Assembly: GCF_050873445.1 (NCBI RefSeq)
Contig: NZ_JBNMIU010000043.1
Span: 1-20,938, forward strand
Direction: 5' to 3'
Source of the DNA: Acidaminococcus sp050873445
GTDB lineage: Bacteria; Bacillota; Negativicutes; Acidaminococcales; Acidaminococcaceae
Length of the DNA: 20,938 nt
Under the pieces are notes generated by a model. That model made no database searches, was not told the DNA's origin, and was given only the letters and a program-made list of their open reading frames with translations. The number at the start of each line of letters is the position of its first letter. Positions within the stretch are counted from its first letter, which is position 1. Below are positions 6,599 through 13,763 of this stretch, piece after piece. The position numbers and the translations under genes were made by a program.

Positions 6599-7909
6599 AT
6601 GATGACCCAGAGACAAGCGGCATTGAAAGGAATCATTACGGACCAGATGGCGGCCGTAGCCAAACAGGAAGGTGTAACGCCGGAATTCATCCGGGATGGT
6701 ATCGCCAAGGGCACCATCTGCATCCCTGCCAACATCAACCATAAGAACCTGGTTCCCCGGGGCGTAGGTGAAGGCCTGTCCACCAAGGTGAACGCCAACA
6801 TCGGTACCTCTTCCGCTTTTCCGGATCCGGAACCGGAACTGAAAAAACTGCAGGCTGCCATCGACGCCGGCGCTGATGCCGTCATGGATCTTTCCACCGG
6901 CAACAACATCGATGCCTCCCGCCGGGCCACCATCGCACATTCTACCATCATGGTAGGGACCGTACCCATCTACCAGGCTACTGTACAGGCCATCAAGGCC
7001 CATGGCAAGGTTACGGAAATGGACAAGGACGACATCCTGGCCACTGTGGAAAAGCAGGCCAAGGACGGTGCCGACTTTATGACCATGCACTGCGGCCTGA
7101 CCCGCCAGTGCCTGCACAACCTGATCAACGAAGGCCGTGTCATGGACATCGTCAGCCGGGGCGGTTCCTTCATCTCCGGATGGATGCTGCACAACGGCAA
7201 GGAAAACCCCTTCTATGAATTCTATGATGAAATCGTAGACATCTGCGCCAAGTACGATGTGACCATCAGCCTGGGCGACGGCTGCCGGCCCGGCTGCCTG
7301 GCCGATGCCACTGACCGGACCCAGATCCAGGAACTGCTGAACCTGGGCGAACTGACCCAGCGGGCCTGGGCCAAAGGTGTACAGGTCATGGTAGAAGGCC
7401 CCGGCCACGTACCCTACAACCAGATTGCCACCAACATGCAGCTGCAGAAACGGCTCTGCCACGGTGCTCCCTTCTATGTGCTGGGGCCCCTGGTCACCGA
7501 TATCGCTCCTGGCTATGACCATATCACTTCCGCCATCGGCGGTACCCTGGCTGCCGTCTCCGGTGCCAACTTCCTGTGCTACGTGACTCCTGCCGAACAC
7601 CTGGGCCTGCCCGACATCGACGATGTGAAGGAAGGCGTCATCTCTGCCCGGATCGCCGGTCATGCTGCCGACGTGGCCAAGGGTCTCCCCTCTGCCGTTG
7701 CTCAGGACCTGGCCATGGCCAAAGCCCGGAAAGTGCTGGATTGGGAAAAACAGCTGAACCTGGCCATCGATCCTGAAAGAGCCCGTCAGATCCGTGCCGC
7801 CAAGAACAAGAGCAGCGAAGAATACTGCTCCATGTGCGGCGACTACTGTGCTGTAAAGATCATGAACGAGTACATGGACGAAGTCAAGGCAAAAAAGAAT
7901 AATCAGTAA
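6599..7909 (+). CDS. thiC: Phosphomethylpyrimidine synthase ThiC
   Basis: A 436-residue radical-SAM enzyme that rearranges aminoimidazole ribotide to hydroxymethylpyrimidine phosphate for thiamine synthesis. The ThiC core is seen in I-P-A-N-I-N-H, V-N-A-N-I-G-T-S, M-D-L-S-T-G, H-C-G-L-T, V-E-G-P-G-H-V-P and the C-terminal cluster motif C-S-M-C-G-D-Y-C at 410-417. That motif has spacing C-x2-C-x3-C, one residue shorter than the C-x2-C-x4-C of the long proteobacterial form. I believe this short form is normal in clostridial-type ThiC. The start at 6599 (ATG ATG) has GGAGG 12 nt upstream, a rather long spacing; the second ATG is equally possible. An in-frame ATG at 6572 sits just past the terminator with no SD. 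No other thi gene is adjacent. It is regulated by the TPP riboswitch. Confidence 0.97.
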   Translation: MMTQRQAALKGIITDQMAAVAKQEGVTPEFIRDGIAKGTICIPANINHKNLVPRGVGEGLSTKVNANIGTSSAFPDPEPELKKLQAAIDAGADAVMDLSTGNNIDASRRATIAHSTIMVGTVPIYQATVQAIKAHGKVTEMDKDDILATVEKQAKDGADFMTMHCGLTRQCLHNLINEGRVMDIVSRGGSFISGWMLHNGKENPFYEFYDEIVDICAKYDVTISLGDGCRPGCLADATDRTQIQELLNLGELTQRAWAKGVQVMVEGPGHVPYNQIATNMQLQKRLCHGAPFYVLGPLVTDIAPGYDHITSAIGGTLAAVSGANFLCYVTPAEHLGLPDIDDVKEGVISARIAGHAADVAKGLPSAVAQDLAMAKARKVLDWEKQLNLAIDPERARQIRAAKNKSSEEYCSMCGDYCAVKIMNEYMDEVKAKKNNQ

Positions 7910-7910
7910 A

Positions 7911-7943
7911 AAGAAGGGGGTGCCTGGCCGGCATCCCCTTCTT
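7911..7943. terminator. Hairpin just after thiC
   Basis: A 14-bp stem (7911-7924 with 7930-7943), including one G-T pair, closes on a 5-nt loop immediately after the thiC stop codon. On the plus strand no T run follows. On the minus strand TTTTT does follow, so it can act as a backup terminator for the opposing operon. Confidence 0.65.
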
Positions 7944-7957
7944 AGTGGTTAAAAAAG

Positions 7958-7999
7958 AAAAGAGGTGGTGTGAATGATTTTTTTCACACCACCTCTTTT
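7958..7999. terminator. Bidirectional terminator between convergent thiC and the DUF3100 operon
   Basis: A perfect 17-bp stem (7958-7974 with 7983-7999) has an 8-nt loop. On the minus strand the stem ends in TTTT and is followed by CTTTTTT. On the plus strand it ends in TTTT followed by GCTTTT. It lies just beyond the stop codon of the small membrane protein at 8009. Confidence 0.9.
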
Positions 8000-8008
8000 G
8001 CTTTTCCT

Positions 8009-8464
8009 TTAGATTTGGCCAAGAGCCCTTAAAATCGCTTCGGCAATGACGGCAGAACCCAGGTAGGTACCTACGAAGATTACACAGGCCAGGACCACGA
8101 TCCTCCAGCCGGTCTTCTTGAAGGCATCCATTTCCTTACCGATGGAAATACCGGCGTAAGCCAGGATGGGCGTACACAGAGACAGGAAGCCGACTTTTTT
8201 CATATACATATTGACGACTTCCGAACCGGGGAACCCGGGGAAAGTCAGGATGCAGCCCAATGTAGTGATATAAGCCACCGCCGGGATCTTTCCGGGGATG
8301 ACCCGGGCAGCGATGATGCCGGCCAGGGAAATCAGGATCAGGATGACCATGCCGGGCACAGCCTCCAGAAAGGGGATGTTGCTGGACAGGGCATTGGCCA
8401 CCAGAGAAAGGATGGCGGTGATCACCAGGATCAGCGTTGTTTCAGGCAATGTATAGCTTTTCAT
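8009..8464 (-). CDS. Small multi-pass membrane protein, partner of the DUF3100 protein
   Basis: A 151-residue, very hydrophobic protein with about four to five membrane segments (roughly residues 8-30, 36-56, 63-78, 87-108 and 121-147). Charged stretches such as M-K-K-V and K-E-M-D-A-F-K-K-T fall between them. I do not recognise a named family. Its ATG overlaps the stop of the DUF3100 gene by 4 nt (8461-8464), so the two are translationally coupled and likely made in fixed ratio. The simplest inference is a second subunit of one membrane complex, perhaps a transporter working with the amidohydrolase encoded first in the operon. The substrate is unknown. Confidence 0.85.
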   Translation of the reverse strand: MKSYTLPETTLILVITAILSLVANALSSNIPFLEAVPGMVILILISLAGIIAARVIPGKIPAVAYITTLGCILTFPGFPGSEVVNMYMKKVGFLSLCTPILAYAGISIGKEMDAFKKTGWRIVVLACVIFVGTYLGSAVIAEAILRALGQI

Positions 8465-9261
8465 TTTCCTTCCTCCTCCTTGGTCAGCACATGGCCGTAT
8501 TTAATGATGCAGCATTTCTTATAGAGCCATTCCGTCAATGGCAGGGCCAGGAACACAGCCATATACACCCCGTCCAGACCGGACAGCATGTTGGAAGCGG
8601 TAGCGAAAGCTGCCATCTGATCAGCCATTTCCGGATACATGACAGTCAGAGTCCCCAGGGAAGCGGACATCATGCTGGCGCTCCCCACCCCGGAAGCCAT
8701 GGCCAGAGAATAGGGATGGAAGATCTTCAGGGCTGCCAGGAAGGAAGCCATGATGCCGAAGAACACGGTGCCGCACACGGTACCGGCAATGTACACGCTC
8801 ATGACACCCCGGCCTTCCGGGCTGTCCAGGCCATACCGTTCGCCGATCAGGGCCACATTGGGTTCACGGGCGATAGAATGGCCCGCACCGATGGTCTCCC
8901 GTTTCAGTCCGAAAGCTACGGCCAGGGGAACGCCCAGGAACACCGTGCCCAGGTTGCCGAATTCCTGCAGGACCAGGGCCGGGCTGGCACTGATGATCTT
9001 GGGCAGGGTGGGTCCCACCATCGTGCCGTACCGGGCCATGAGCAGCATCAGCGTGACGCCCACCAAGGAACCGGCATCTTCCATTTCTTTCTGTTTCGTA
9101 ATCTTAAAGAAGTTGGGAGTGGTCAGGATACCCAGGATCAGGGCGTACAGCATGGGGACGAAAACCACTTTCCCCGGTCCCAGATTGAAGGATTTCGTTC
9201 CGATCAGTTCAGCGATGACCACCAGGGCCATGGCCGTGATATGCAGTTTCCAGTTAATCAT
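8461..9261 (-). CDS. DUF3100 family membrane protein
   Basis: A 266-residue polytopic membrane protein. The N-terminus (W-K-L-H-I-T-A-M-A-L-V-V-I-A-E-L-I-G, then G-P-G-K-V-V-F-V-P-M-L-Y-A-L-I-L-G) matches what I know of DUF3100 (Pfam PF11299). Further hydrophobic stretches fall roughly at 66-82, 93-114, 152-177 and 226-246. A Gly/Ser/Met-rich stretch A-S-G-V-G-S-A-S-M-M-S-A-S near 189-201 recalls transporter substrate sites. Its ATG overlaps the stop of the upstream M20 gene by 4 nt, and its stop overlaps the next start by 4 nt. DUF3100 genes often sit beside M20 peptidases, which suggests uptake of an amide-bonded compound. That function is inferred; no experimental role is known to me. Confidence 0.85.
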   Translation of the reverse strand: MINWKLHITAMALVVIAELIGTKSFNLGPGKVVFVPMLYALILGILTTPNFFKITKQKEMEDAGSLVGVTLMLLMARYGTMVGPTLPKIISASPALVLQEFGNLGTVFLGVPLAVAFGLKRETIGAGHSIAREPNVALIGERYGLDSPEGRGVMSVYIAGTVCGTVFFGIMASFLAALKIFHPYSLAMASGVGSASMMSASLGTLTVMYPEMADQMAAFATASNMLSGLDGVYMAVFLALPLTEWLYKKCCIIKYGHVLTKEEEGK

Positions 9262-10586
9262 GGCTCCTCCTCGTTAAAATAACCGTCCAGCTTGGCGATA
9301 TACTGCTCCTTGGTCAGGGCTGGTTTGAATTCTTTCAGGATGCCCTCTGCTTCTTTGGCGTCATCGCTGAGCAGGTCGATGATCATACCGGCAAAGGCTT
9401 TGCCCGGCATCAGAGCGGCGGACTTGAAATCCACCACCTTGAAATCAGGGCCATGGAGCAAACCGTCCACGCCGCCGATGAAGGGATGGATGGCAGGCAT
9501 CAGATGGGATACATCCCCCATGTCCGTAGAAGCACTGAAGTGGCCTGCATCGGTGATCTTCACGCCGGGGAAGGCATCCCTGGCATTGGCCACGAACAGG
9601 TCGTTCATTTCTCTGTTGCAGATGAGCGGCAGTTCCCCGGGCAGGGTATCGATGTTCACCTTGGCACCGATGGCCATACCGCCGGCTTTCAGGGCCGCAT
9701 CCACCTTGGCGTTGGTACTGTCGATGGCTTCCATGGTCTTGGCCCGTACATAGGTTTCGATCCGCACGTCATCCGGTACGTTGTTCACCAGATCGCCGCC
9801 CTTGGTGATAATGGGATGGACCCGGACGGAATCCTGGTCCCGGAAGGTTTCCCTCAGGGCATTGATGCCCATGATTCCCAGCATGGCGGCATTCAGTGCG
9901 TTGATGCCCTGATCCGGAGCATCAGCCGCATGGGCGCTCTTCCCTACATACTGGATGGTCTTGCCGATGAACCCGTTGCTGCTGGAGCCCACAGCCACCA
10001 GCGGTTCCGGAGACTTTTTCCGGGAATGGATCATCATGGCCATATCGATGTCATCGAATTCCCCTTCGTAGATCAGCTCGCTCTTGCCGCACAGGAAATG
10101 GAGCTTGCCCTCTTTGCGCAGCTTTTTCCGGTAAGCCAGCTGGATGTATTCTTCCGCCGGCACCCCGAAAAACACCACGTTGCCGCACAGTTCCTTCATC
10201 ACACCGGTCTTGGCCAGACCGTAGGCAGCTGCCAGCATGGAAGACTGCTGCATATGGTGGCCGCAGGCGTGGGCTGCGCCCGTATCCGGGTCTGCTTTGG
10301 GATGATCCGGACAGCCGATGGCATCCAGTTCGCCCAGCACAGCCACGGTAGGACCGGGTTTGCCGCCCTTTAATATGCCCTTCACGGCAGTGATGGCCAT
10401 GCCCTTGCGATAGGGAATCCCCAGTTTGTCGAACTGGGCCGCCAGTTTTTCAGAAGTCTTGAATTCCTTGAAACCATATTCCGGTTCCGAAGCCACATCC
10501 TCCGCATAAGCCCGCAGTTCAGGCTCCGATGCATCGATCATGGCAAATACTTTTTGTTTCAGTTCTTCTTTATCCGTGATGACCAC
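9258..10586 (-). CDS. M20-family amidohydrolase (AbgB-like metallopeptidase)
   Basis: A 442-residue M20 zinc hydrolase, closest in feel to p-aminobenzoyl-glutamate hydrolase subunits and N-acyl-amino-acid amidohydrolases. Visible motifs are G-E-L-D-A (85-89), H-A-C-G-H-H (106-111, metal-binding), P-A-E-E (143-146, catalytic Glu and ligand), the dimerisation-domain S-A-H-A-A (217-221), and S-T-D-M-G-D-V-S near 353-360. There is no signal peptide, so it acts in the cytoplasm. The start is uncertain: the GTG at 10586 overlaps the only SD-like stretch (AGGGGAG), and a later Met at codon 16 has no SD. It is first of three coupled genes behind a strong promoter, followed by two membrane proteins. 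This suggests it cleaves an imported amide or dipeptide. The substrate is not deducible. Confidence 0.92.
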   Translation of the reverse strand: MVITDKEELKQKVFAMIDASEPELRAYAEDVASEPEYGFKEFKTSEKLAAQFDKLGIPYRKGMAITAVKGILKGGKPGPTVAVLGELDAIGCPDHPKADPDTGAAHACGHHMQQSSMLAAAYGLAKTGVMKELCGNVVFFGVPAEEYIQLAYRKKLRKEGKLHFLCGKSELIYEGEFDDIDMAMMIHSRKKSPEPLVAVGSSSNGFIGKTIQYVGKSAHAADAPDQGINALNAAMLGIMGINALRETFRDQDSVRVHPIITKGGDLVNNVPDDVRIETYVRAKTMEAIDSTNAKVDAALKAGGMAIGAKVNIDTLPGELPLICNREMNDLFVANARDAFPGVKITDAGHFSASTDMGDVSHLMPAIHPFIGGVDGLLHGPDFKVVDFKSAALMPGKAFAGMIIDLLSDDAKEAEGILKEFKPALTKEQYIAKLDGYFNEEEP

Positions 10587-10616
10587 TCCCCTAAGTAAAA
10601 ATTTATGTACGCTCTC

Positions 10617-10645
10617 ATCATACTCTTATTTCACATTTTTATCAA
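10617..10645 (-). promoter_or_regulatory. Promoter of the M20-DUF3100 operon
   Basis: On the minus strand TTGATA (10640-10645) and TATGAT (10617-10622) are 17 nt apart, about 30 nt upstream of the M20 start codon. One arm of an inverted repeat overlaps the -35. Confidence 0.78.
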
Positions 10646-10685
10646 CAATTTGTTTTTATTTTTTCATATGAACGATAAATTGTTG
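10643..10685. repeat. Inverted repeat overlapping the -35, possible operator
   Basis: CAACAATTT (10643-10651) and AAATTGTTG (10677-10685) are perfect 9-bp inverted arms 25 nt apart. The left arm overlaps the -35 of the M20 operon promoter and the other lies upstream. This is a plausible binding pair for a dimeric regulator, but the region is AT-rich and chance is possible. Confidence 0.4.
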
Positions 10686-10701
10686 CATTATGTGGAAAAA
10701 G

Positions 10702-10731
10702 AAAGGGGCTGTCGCATCGTACAGTCCCTTT
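10702..10731 (-). terminator. Terminator of the glycerate kinase gene
   Basis: Arms 10702-10712 and 10721-10731 form an 11-position stem with one mismatch, followed on the minus strand by CTTTTTCC. It lies about 30 nt past the glycerate kinase stop codon. Confidence 0.8.
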
Positions 10732-10762
10732 GCTCCTGTCCATAGCCAATGGCTTTCTTTCC

Positions 10763-11995
10763 TTATTTTTCAATCAGCAGCACACTCAGATCATTCACAT
10801 TGGTCCCAGTGGCGCCGGTGATGAGCAGGCCCCCCGTCTTTTCCAGGGCATGATAGGCATCGTTCTGATCCAGCACGTCAGAGATCCCCACGCCCATTTT
10901 GGCCAGATTCTCCTTCGTGGTCCCGTCGGCAAAGCCTCCGGCCGCATCCGTGGGTCCATCGGTGCCGTCACTGCCAAAGGAAAATACGGCCGCATTCTTC
11001 AGCCCGGCAATGCCGTCAGCCGCCGCCAGGGCGATTTCCTGGTTCCGTCCGCCCTTGCCCCGGCCGTGGAGGTGCACCACCGTTTCGCCGCCGGCCAGTA
11101 CGGCCAGCTTCCTGCCGCTGTGGGCATACTGCCGCCCAATGGCCGCCAGGAAATTCCCGGCTTCCTTGGCCTGGCAGTTCAGGCTGGTGGTCAGGAGCAT
11201 CGTTTCATAGCCCATGCTTTCTGCCGCCTTCTGCCCGGCTGCCGCCAGTTCCGTCACGCTGCCTGTGATCACAGTTTCCACATTCTCCAGCTGCTTCGGA
11301 GTTTCCTCCCGCAGGGCTTTTTCCGCATCCTCCGGCAGCATGATCTTGTATTTGCGGATGACTTCCAAAGCTTCCTCACAGGTGGAGGAGTCCGGATAAG
11401 CCGGTCCGGAGGCGATCATATCCAGCGGGTCACCGATGATATCGCTGAGGACGATGGCATAGACTTTGGCCGGAGCGCACAGTTTGGCGAACTTGCCGCC
11501 CTTCACGCTGCTCAGACGTTTCCGCACTGTATTCATGGACACGATGTCTGCCCCGCTGGCAAGCAGATCCGATGTGATGCTCTGGAGTTCCTTCAGAGAA
11601 ATCAGCGGCTTTTCGAACAGAGCGGAACCGCCGCCGCTGATCAGAAACAGTACTGTATCATCGGCTCCCAGATCTTTCACCAGGTCGATGGCCCGCTGGG
11701 TAGCTTTTAGAGAGTTCTCGTCAGGCACAGGGTGCCCGGCTTCCCAGATTTCCAGAGGTGCCAGTTCCCCTTTGCTGTGCCCGTATTTCGTGATCACGAT
11801 GCCTGCCGAAATCCGGCCGTCCAGGATGCCCACAGCCGTCCTGGCCATTTGCCAGGCTGCCTTGCCGATAGCCACCACCACGATCTTCCCCTTGCCGAAT
11901 TCCTTATGTTCCAATGCCTTGGCTACAGCCGCGTCCGGCAGTGAAGCCTGGATAGCGCTGTGCATGATTGTTTCCGCATCTGTGCGTAAAGACAT
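10763..11995 (-). CDS. Glycerate 2-kinase, MOFRL/DUF4147 type
   Basis: A 410-residue kinase of the GckA/TtuD class, which makes 2-phosphoglycerate from D-glycerate and ATP; such genes are often mislabelled hydroxypyruvate reductase. Motifs in order: G-K-A-A (44-47), G-H-P-V-P-D-E (87-93), S-G-G-G-S-A-L-F-E (120-128), N-T-V-R-K-R-L-S-S-V-K-G-G-K (155-168), S-D-I-I-G-D-P-L-D-M-I-A-S-G-P (184-198). The MOFRL part has G-G-E-T-V-V-H near 302 and G-G-R-N-Q-E near 315-320. I choose the ATG at 11995 because GAGGGG lies 9 nt upstream; the ATG at 12001 would be only 3 nt from it. It is monocistronic and faces away from the mechanosensitive channel gene. No glycerate-forming or sugar-acid genes are adjacent. 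Confidence 0.95.
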   Translation of the reverse strand: MSLRTDAETIMHSAIQASLPDAAVAKALEHKEFGKGKIVVVAIGKAAWQMARTAVGILDGRISAGIVITKYGHSKGELAPLEIWEAGHPVPDENSLKATQRAIDLVKDLGADDTVLFLISGGGSALFEKPLISLKELQSITSDLLASGADIVSMNTVRKRLSSVKGGKFAKLCAPAKVYAIVLSDIIGDPLDMIASGPAYPDSSTCEEALEVIRKYKIMLPEDAEKALREETPKQLENVETVITGSVTELAAAGQKAAESMGYETMLLTTSLNCQAKEAGNFLAAIGRQYAHSGRKLAVLAGGETVVHLHGRGKGGRNQEIALAAADGIAGLKNAAVFSFGSDGTDGPTDAAGGFADGTTKENLAKMGVGISDVLDQNDAYHALEKTGGLLITGATGTNVNDLSVLLIEK

Positions 11996-12033
11996 TCCCA
12001 TTTCCCCCTCAAACGAATTTACAAACTTGTTTT

Positions 12034-12039
12034 ATTATA
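12034..12039 (-). promoter_or_regulatory. Extended -10 promoter of the glycerate kinase gene
   Basis: A perfect TATAAT preceded by TGG (extended -10) lies 38 nt upstream of the start at 11995 on the minus strand. No clear -35 is present. The expected -35 position falls inside the divergent channel promoter. Confidence 0.65.
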
Positions 12040-12047
12040 CCATATTC

Positions 12048-12077
12048 TTGCACCCCCTGTAGCAGGAATGGTACAAT
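12048..12077 (+). promoter_or_regulatory. Promoter of the MscS-family channel gene
   Basis: TTGCAC (12048-12053) and an extended -10 TGGTACAAT (hexamer 12072-12077) are 18 nt apart. A small hairpin (12101-12114, 5-bp stem) lies in the leader, before the SD AAAGGAG. Confidence 0.6.
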
Positions 12078-12138
12078 GGAAACCAGCAAAAAGACGGAAA
12101 CCAGCTGATGCTGGCTGAAGAATAAAGGAGTATTTCCC

Positions 12139-13188
12139 ATGACCCTCTACAATGATTTTCTGGCCTGGCTGCCGGCTCTGTCCATCCTGGCCGTTACTAT
12201 CCTGTTCTATATCGGGTTCCGGATCGTCAGCATCCGGATGATCCGGTTCATCCTAGATAAGCTGCCCTTTGACGCAGACGAGGACATTGCCGCGGCCCTG
12301 TACCGCCCCGGCCGTATGGCCATCGTGGTATTCGGCGGCTACACGGCCCTGGCCAGTTCGCCTCTTGAGCGTCTGGTTGCCACTGCTTTCGTCTCCAACC
12401 TGATGGCATCCTGCCTGGTGATTGCCTTCTACTGGATCCTGTACAACTTCAGCTCCACCACCAACGTGATCTTCAACCATTTCTTCACCAAAGCCGGCAG
12501 GAAACTGGATCCGGCCATCGGCAGCCTGTTCTCCTCCTTTTTCCACGCCCTGATCATCTTCTTCGCCGTAGCCACAGTACTCAGTACCTGGGGATTCAAC
12601 ATCAGCGGGTTCATTGCCGGTCTGTCCATCGGCGGCCTGGCTGTTTCCCTGGCGGCCAAGGATTCCCTGGCCAACATCTTCGCCTGTCTGGTGATCCTCA
12701 TGGATCAGCCCTTCCACGTGGGCGACTGGATCATCTGCAACAACATCGAAGGCATCGTTGAATCCATCTCCTTCCGCAGCACCAACGTGCGGACCTTTAC
12801 CCAGGCCCTGGTGTACATCCCCAATTCCCTGATTATCAGCACCCCCATCCAGAATTTCACCAACCGGGATATGCGGCGGCTGGAAATGACACTGGGGGTC
12901 ACCTATGACGCCACCCGGCAGCAGCTGCAGGCCCTGGTGGAAAAGATCACCGCCTATCTGAAGGCCGATCCGGACATCCTGGATGACGGCATCACGGTGG
13001 CCTTCGCCAACATGGGCGCCAGCAGCCTCGACATCAGCATCGTGTGCTACTGCCGGCACACCAGCTATGACAAATACATGAAAAGCAAGGAAAAGATCAA
13101 TCTGGAACTGCTGAAGCTGCTGGAAGAAACAGGCACCAGCGCCGCCTACCCCAGCACCAGCGTATATATCGAAAAAACGGGAGCGTGA
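12139..13188 (+). CDS. MscS-family small-conductance mechanosensitive channel
   Basis: A 349-residue membrane protein that opens under membrane tension to release solutes on osmotic downshock. Hydrophobic segments lie near 12-33, 62-80, 86-107 and 132-152. The pore helix is a Gly/Ala-rich stretch at about 157-188 (G-F-I-A-G-L-S-I-G-G-L-A-V-S-L-A-A-K-D). It leads into the conserved beta domain P-F-H-V-G-D-W-I (191-198), G-I-V-E-S-I-S-F-R-S-T (205-215) and I-P-N-S (227-230). This is the five-helix, YnaI-like size class rather than the three-helix E. coli MscS. AAAGGAG lies 8 nt upstream of the ATG. It is a single-gene unit with a terminator overlapping its stop codon. Confidence 0.95.
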   Translation: MTLYNDFLAWLPALSILAVTILFYIGFRIVSIRMIRFILDKLPFDADEDIAAALYRPGRMAIVVFGGYTALASSPLERLVATAFVSNLMASCLVIAFYWILYNFSSTTNVIFNHFFTKAGRKLDPAIGSLFSSFFHALIIFFAVATVLSTWGFNISGFIAGLSIGGLAVSLAAKDSLANIFACLVILMDQPFHVGDWIICNNIEGIVESISFRSTNVRTFTQALVYIPNSLIISTPIQNFTNRDMRRLEMTLGVTYDATRQQLQALVEKITAYLKADPDILDDGITVAFANMGASSLDISIVCYCRHTSYDKYMKSKEKINLELLKLLEETGTSAAYPSTSVYIEKTGA

Positions 13189-13206
13189 AAATCACACTCC
13201 CGTTTT
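13174..13206. terminator. Bidirectional terminator between the MscS gene and aroK
   Basis: Arms 13174-13187 and 13193-13206 form a 14-position stem with one mismatch. T runs follow on both strands. The 5' arm includes the last codons of the MscS gene. It ends the plus-strand channel transcript and, about 55 nt past the aroK stop, the minus-strand aromatic operon. Confidence 0.88.
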
Positions 13207-13262
13207 TGGGTTACAGACAATGAGCCAGAAGAAACCGGCTGAACGCCGGCATTGGATGAGAT

Positions 13263-13763
13263 TCAGATTCCCAGTTTATGGATCAGATTGACCATATATT
13301 GTGTCGTCTTATCGAAATCTTCGTCCACAGGAATGGCATAGTCACAATATTTCAGGTACAGGGGCATCCGTTCCTTATATAATTGGGTCAGCCGGTCTTC
13401 TGCAGAATTCAGCAGGGGCCGGCTGGTTTTGTCCACACACCCGGCAATGGCTGCCAGTTCCCGGTTCAGAAAGAAGATCTTCCCTGTTTCCTGCAGGCAT
13501 GCTATGTTCTCCGGGCGCTTCACCACTCCGCCCCCGCAGGAGATGATGATGCCGTCCCTGGCAGCCAGGGTGCGGATGGCTTCCGTTTCTGCACTCCGGA
13601 ACACATCCTCCCCTTCCTGGAACAGGCTCTTGATGGTGCGCCCGGTCTGCTGTTCCACCACATCATCCGCATCGATGACGGGCCGGCCCAGTACCTCGCT
13701 GAGTTTCTTCCCGATGGTGGTCTTCCCTGCCCCGGGCATGCCGATGAGTACAATATTAGCCAT
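13263..13763 (-). CDS. aroK: Shikimate kinase
   Basis: A 166-residue P-loop kinase that phosphorylates shikimate at the 3-hydroxyl. The Walker A motif G-M-P-G-A-G-K-T is at 8-15, the Mg/shikimate motif D-A-D at 31-33 (D-T-D in many), and shikimate-binding Arg of F-R-S-A-E at 56. The G-G-G motif is at 77-79 and the lid R-P-L-L at 115-118. Length is standard. The ATG overlaps the end of aroE by 8 nt (13756-13763). It is the last gene of the operon, followed by an imperfect stem near 13225-13255 and the terminator at 13174-13206. Confidence 0.97.
   Translation of the reverse strand: MANIVLIGMPGAGKTTIGKKLSEVLGRPVIDADDVVEQQTGRTIKSLFQEGEDVFRSAETEAIRTLAARDGIIISCGGGVVKRPENIACLQETGKIFFLNRELAAIAGCVDKTSRPLLNSAEDRLTQLYKERMPLYLKYCDYAIPVDEDFDKTTQYMVNLIHKLGI

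Noticed and set aside
6542..7663. Minus-strand frame opposite thiC
   Set aside because: Shadow of thiC with no SD and low-complexity Gly/Asp/His composition.
13207..13262. Imperfect stem near 13225-13255 between the terminator and aroK
   Set aside because: Short GC stem without T run or conserved motif; not enough to call a separate element.
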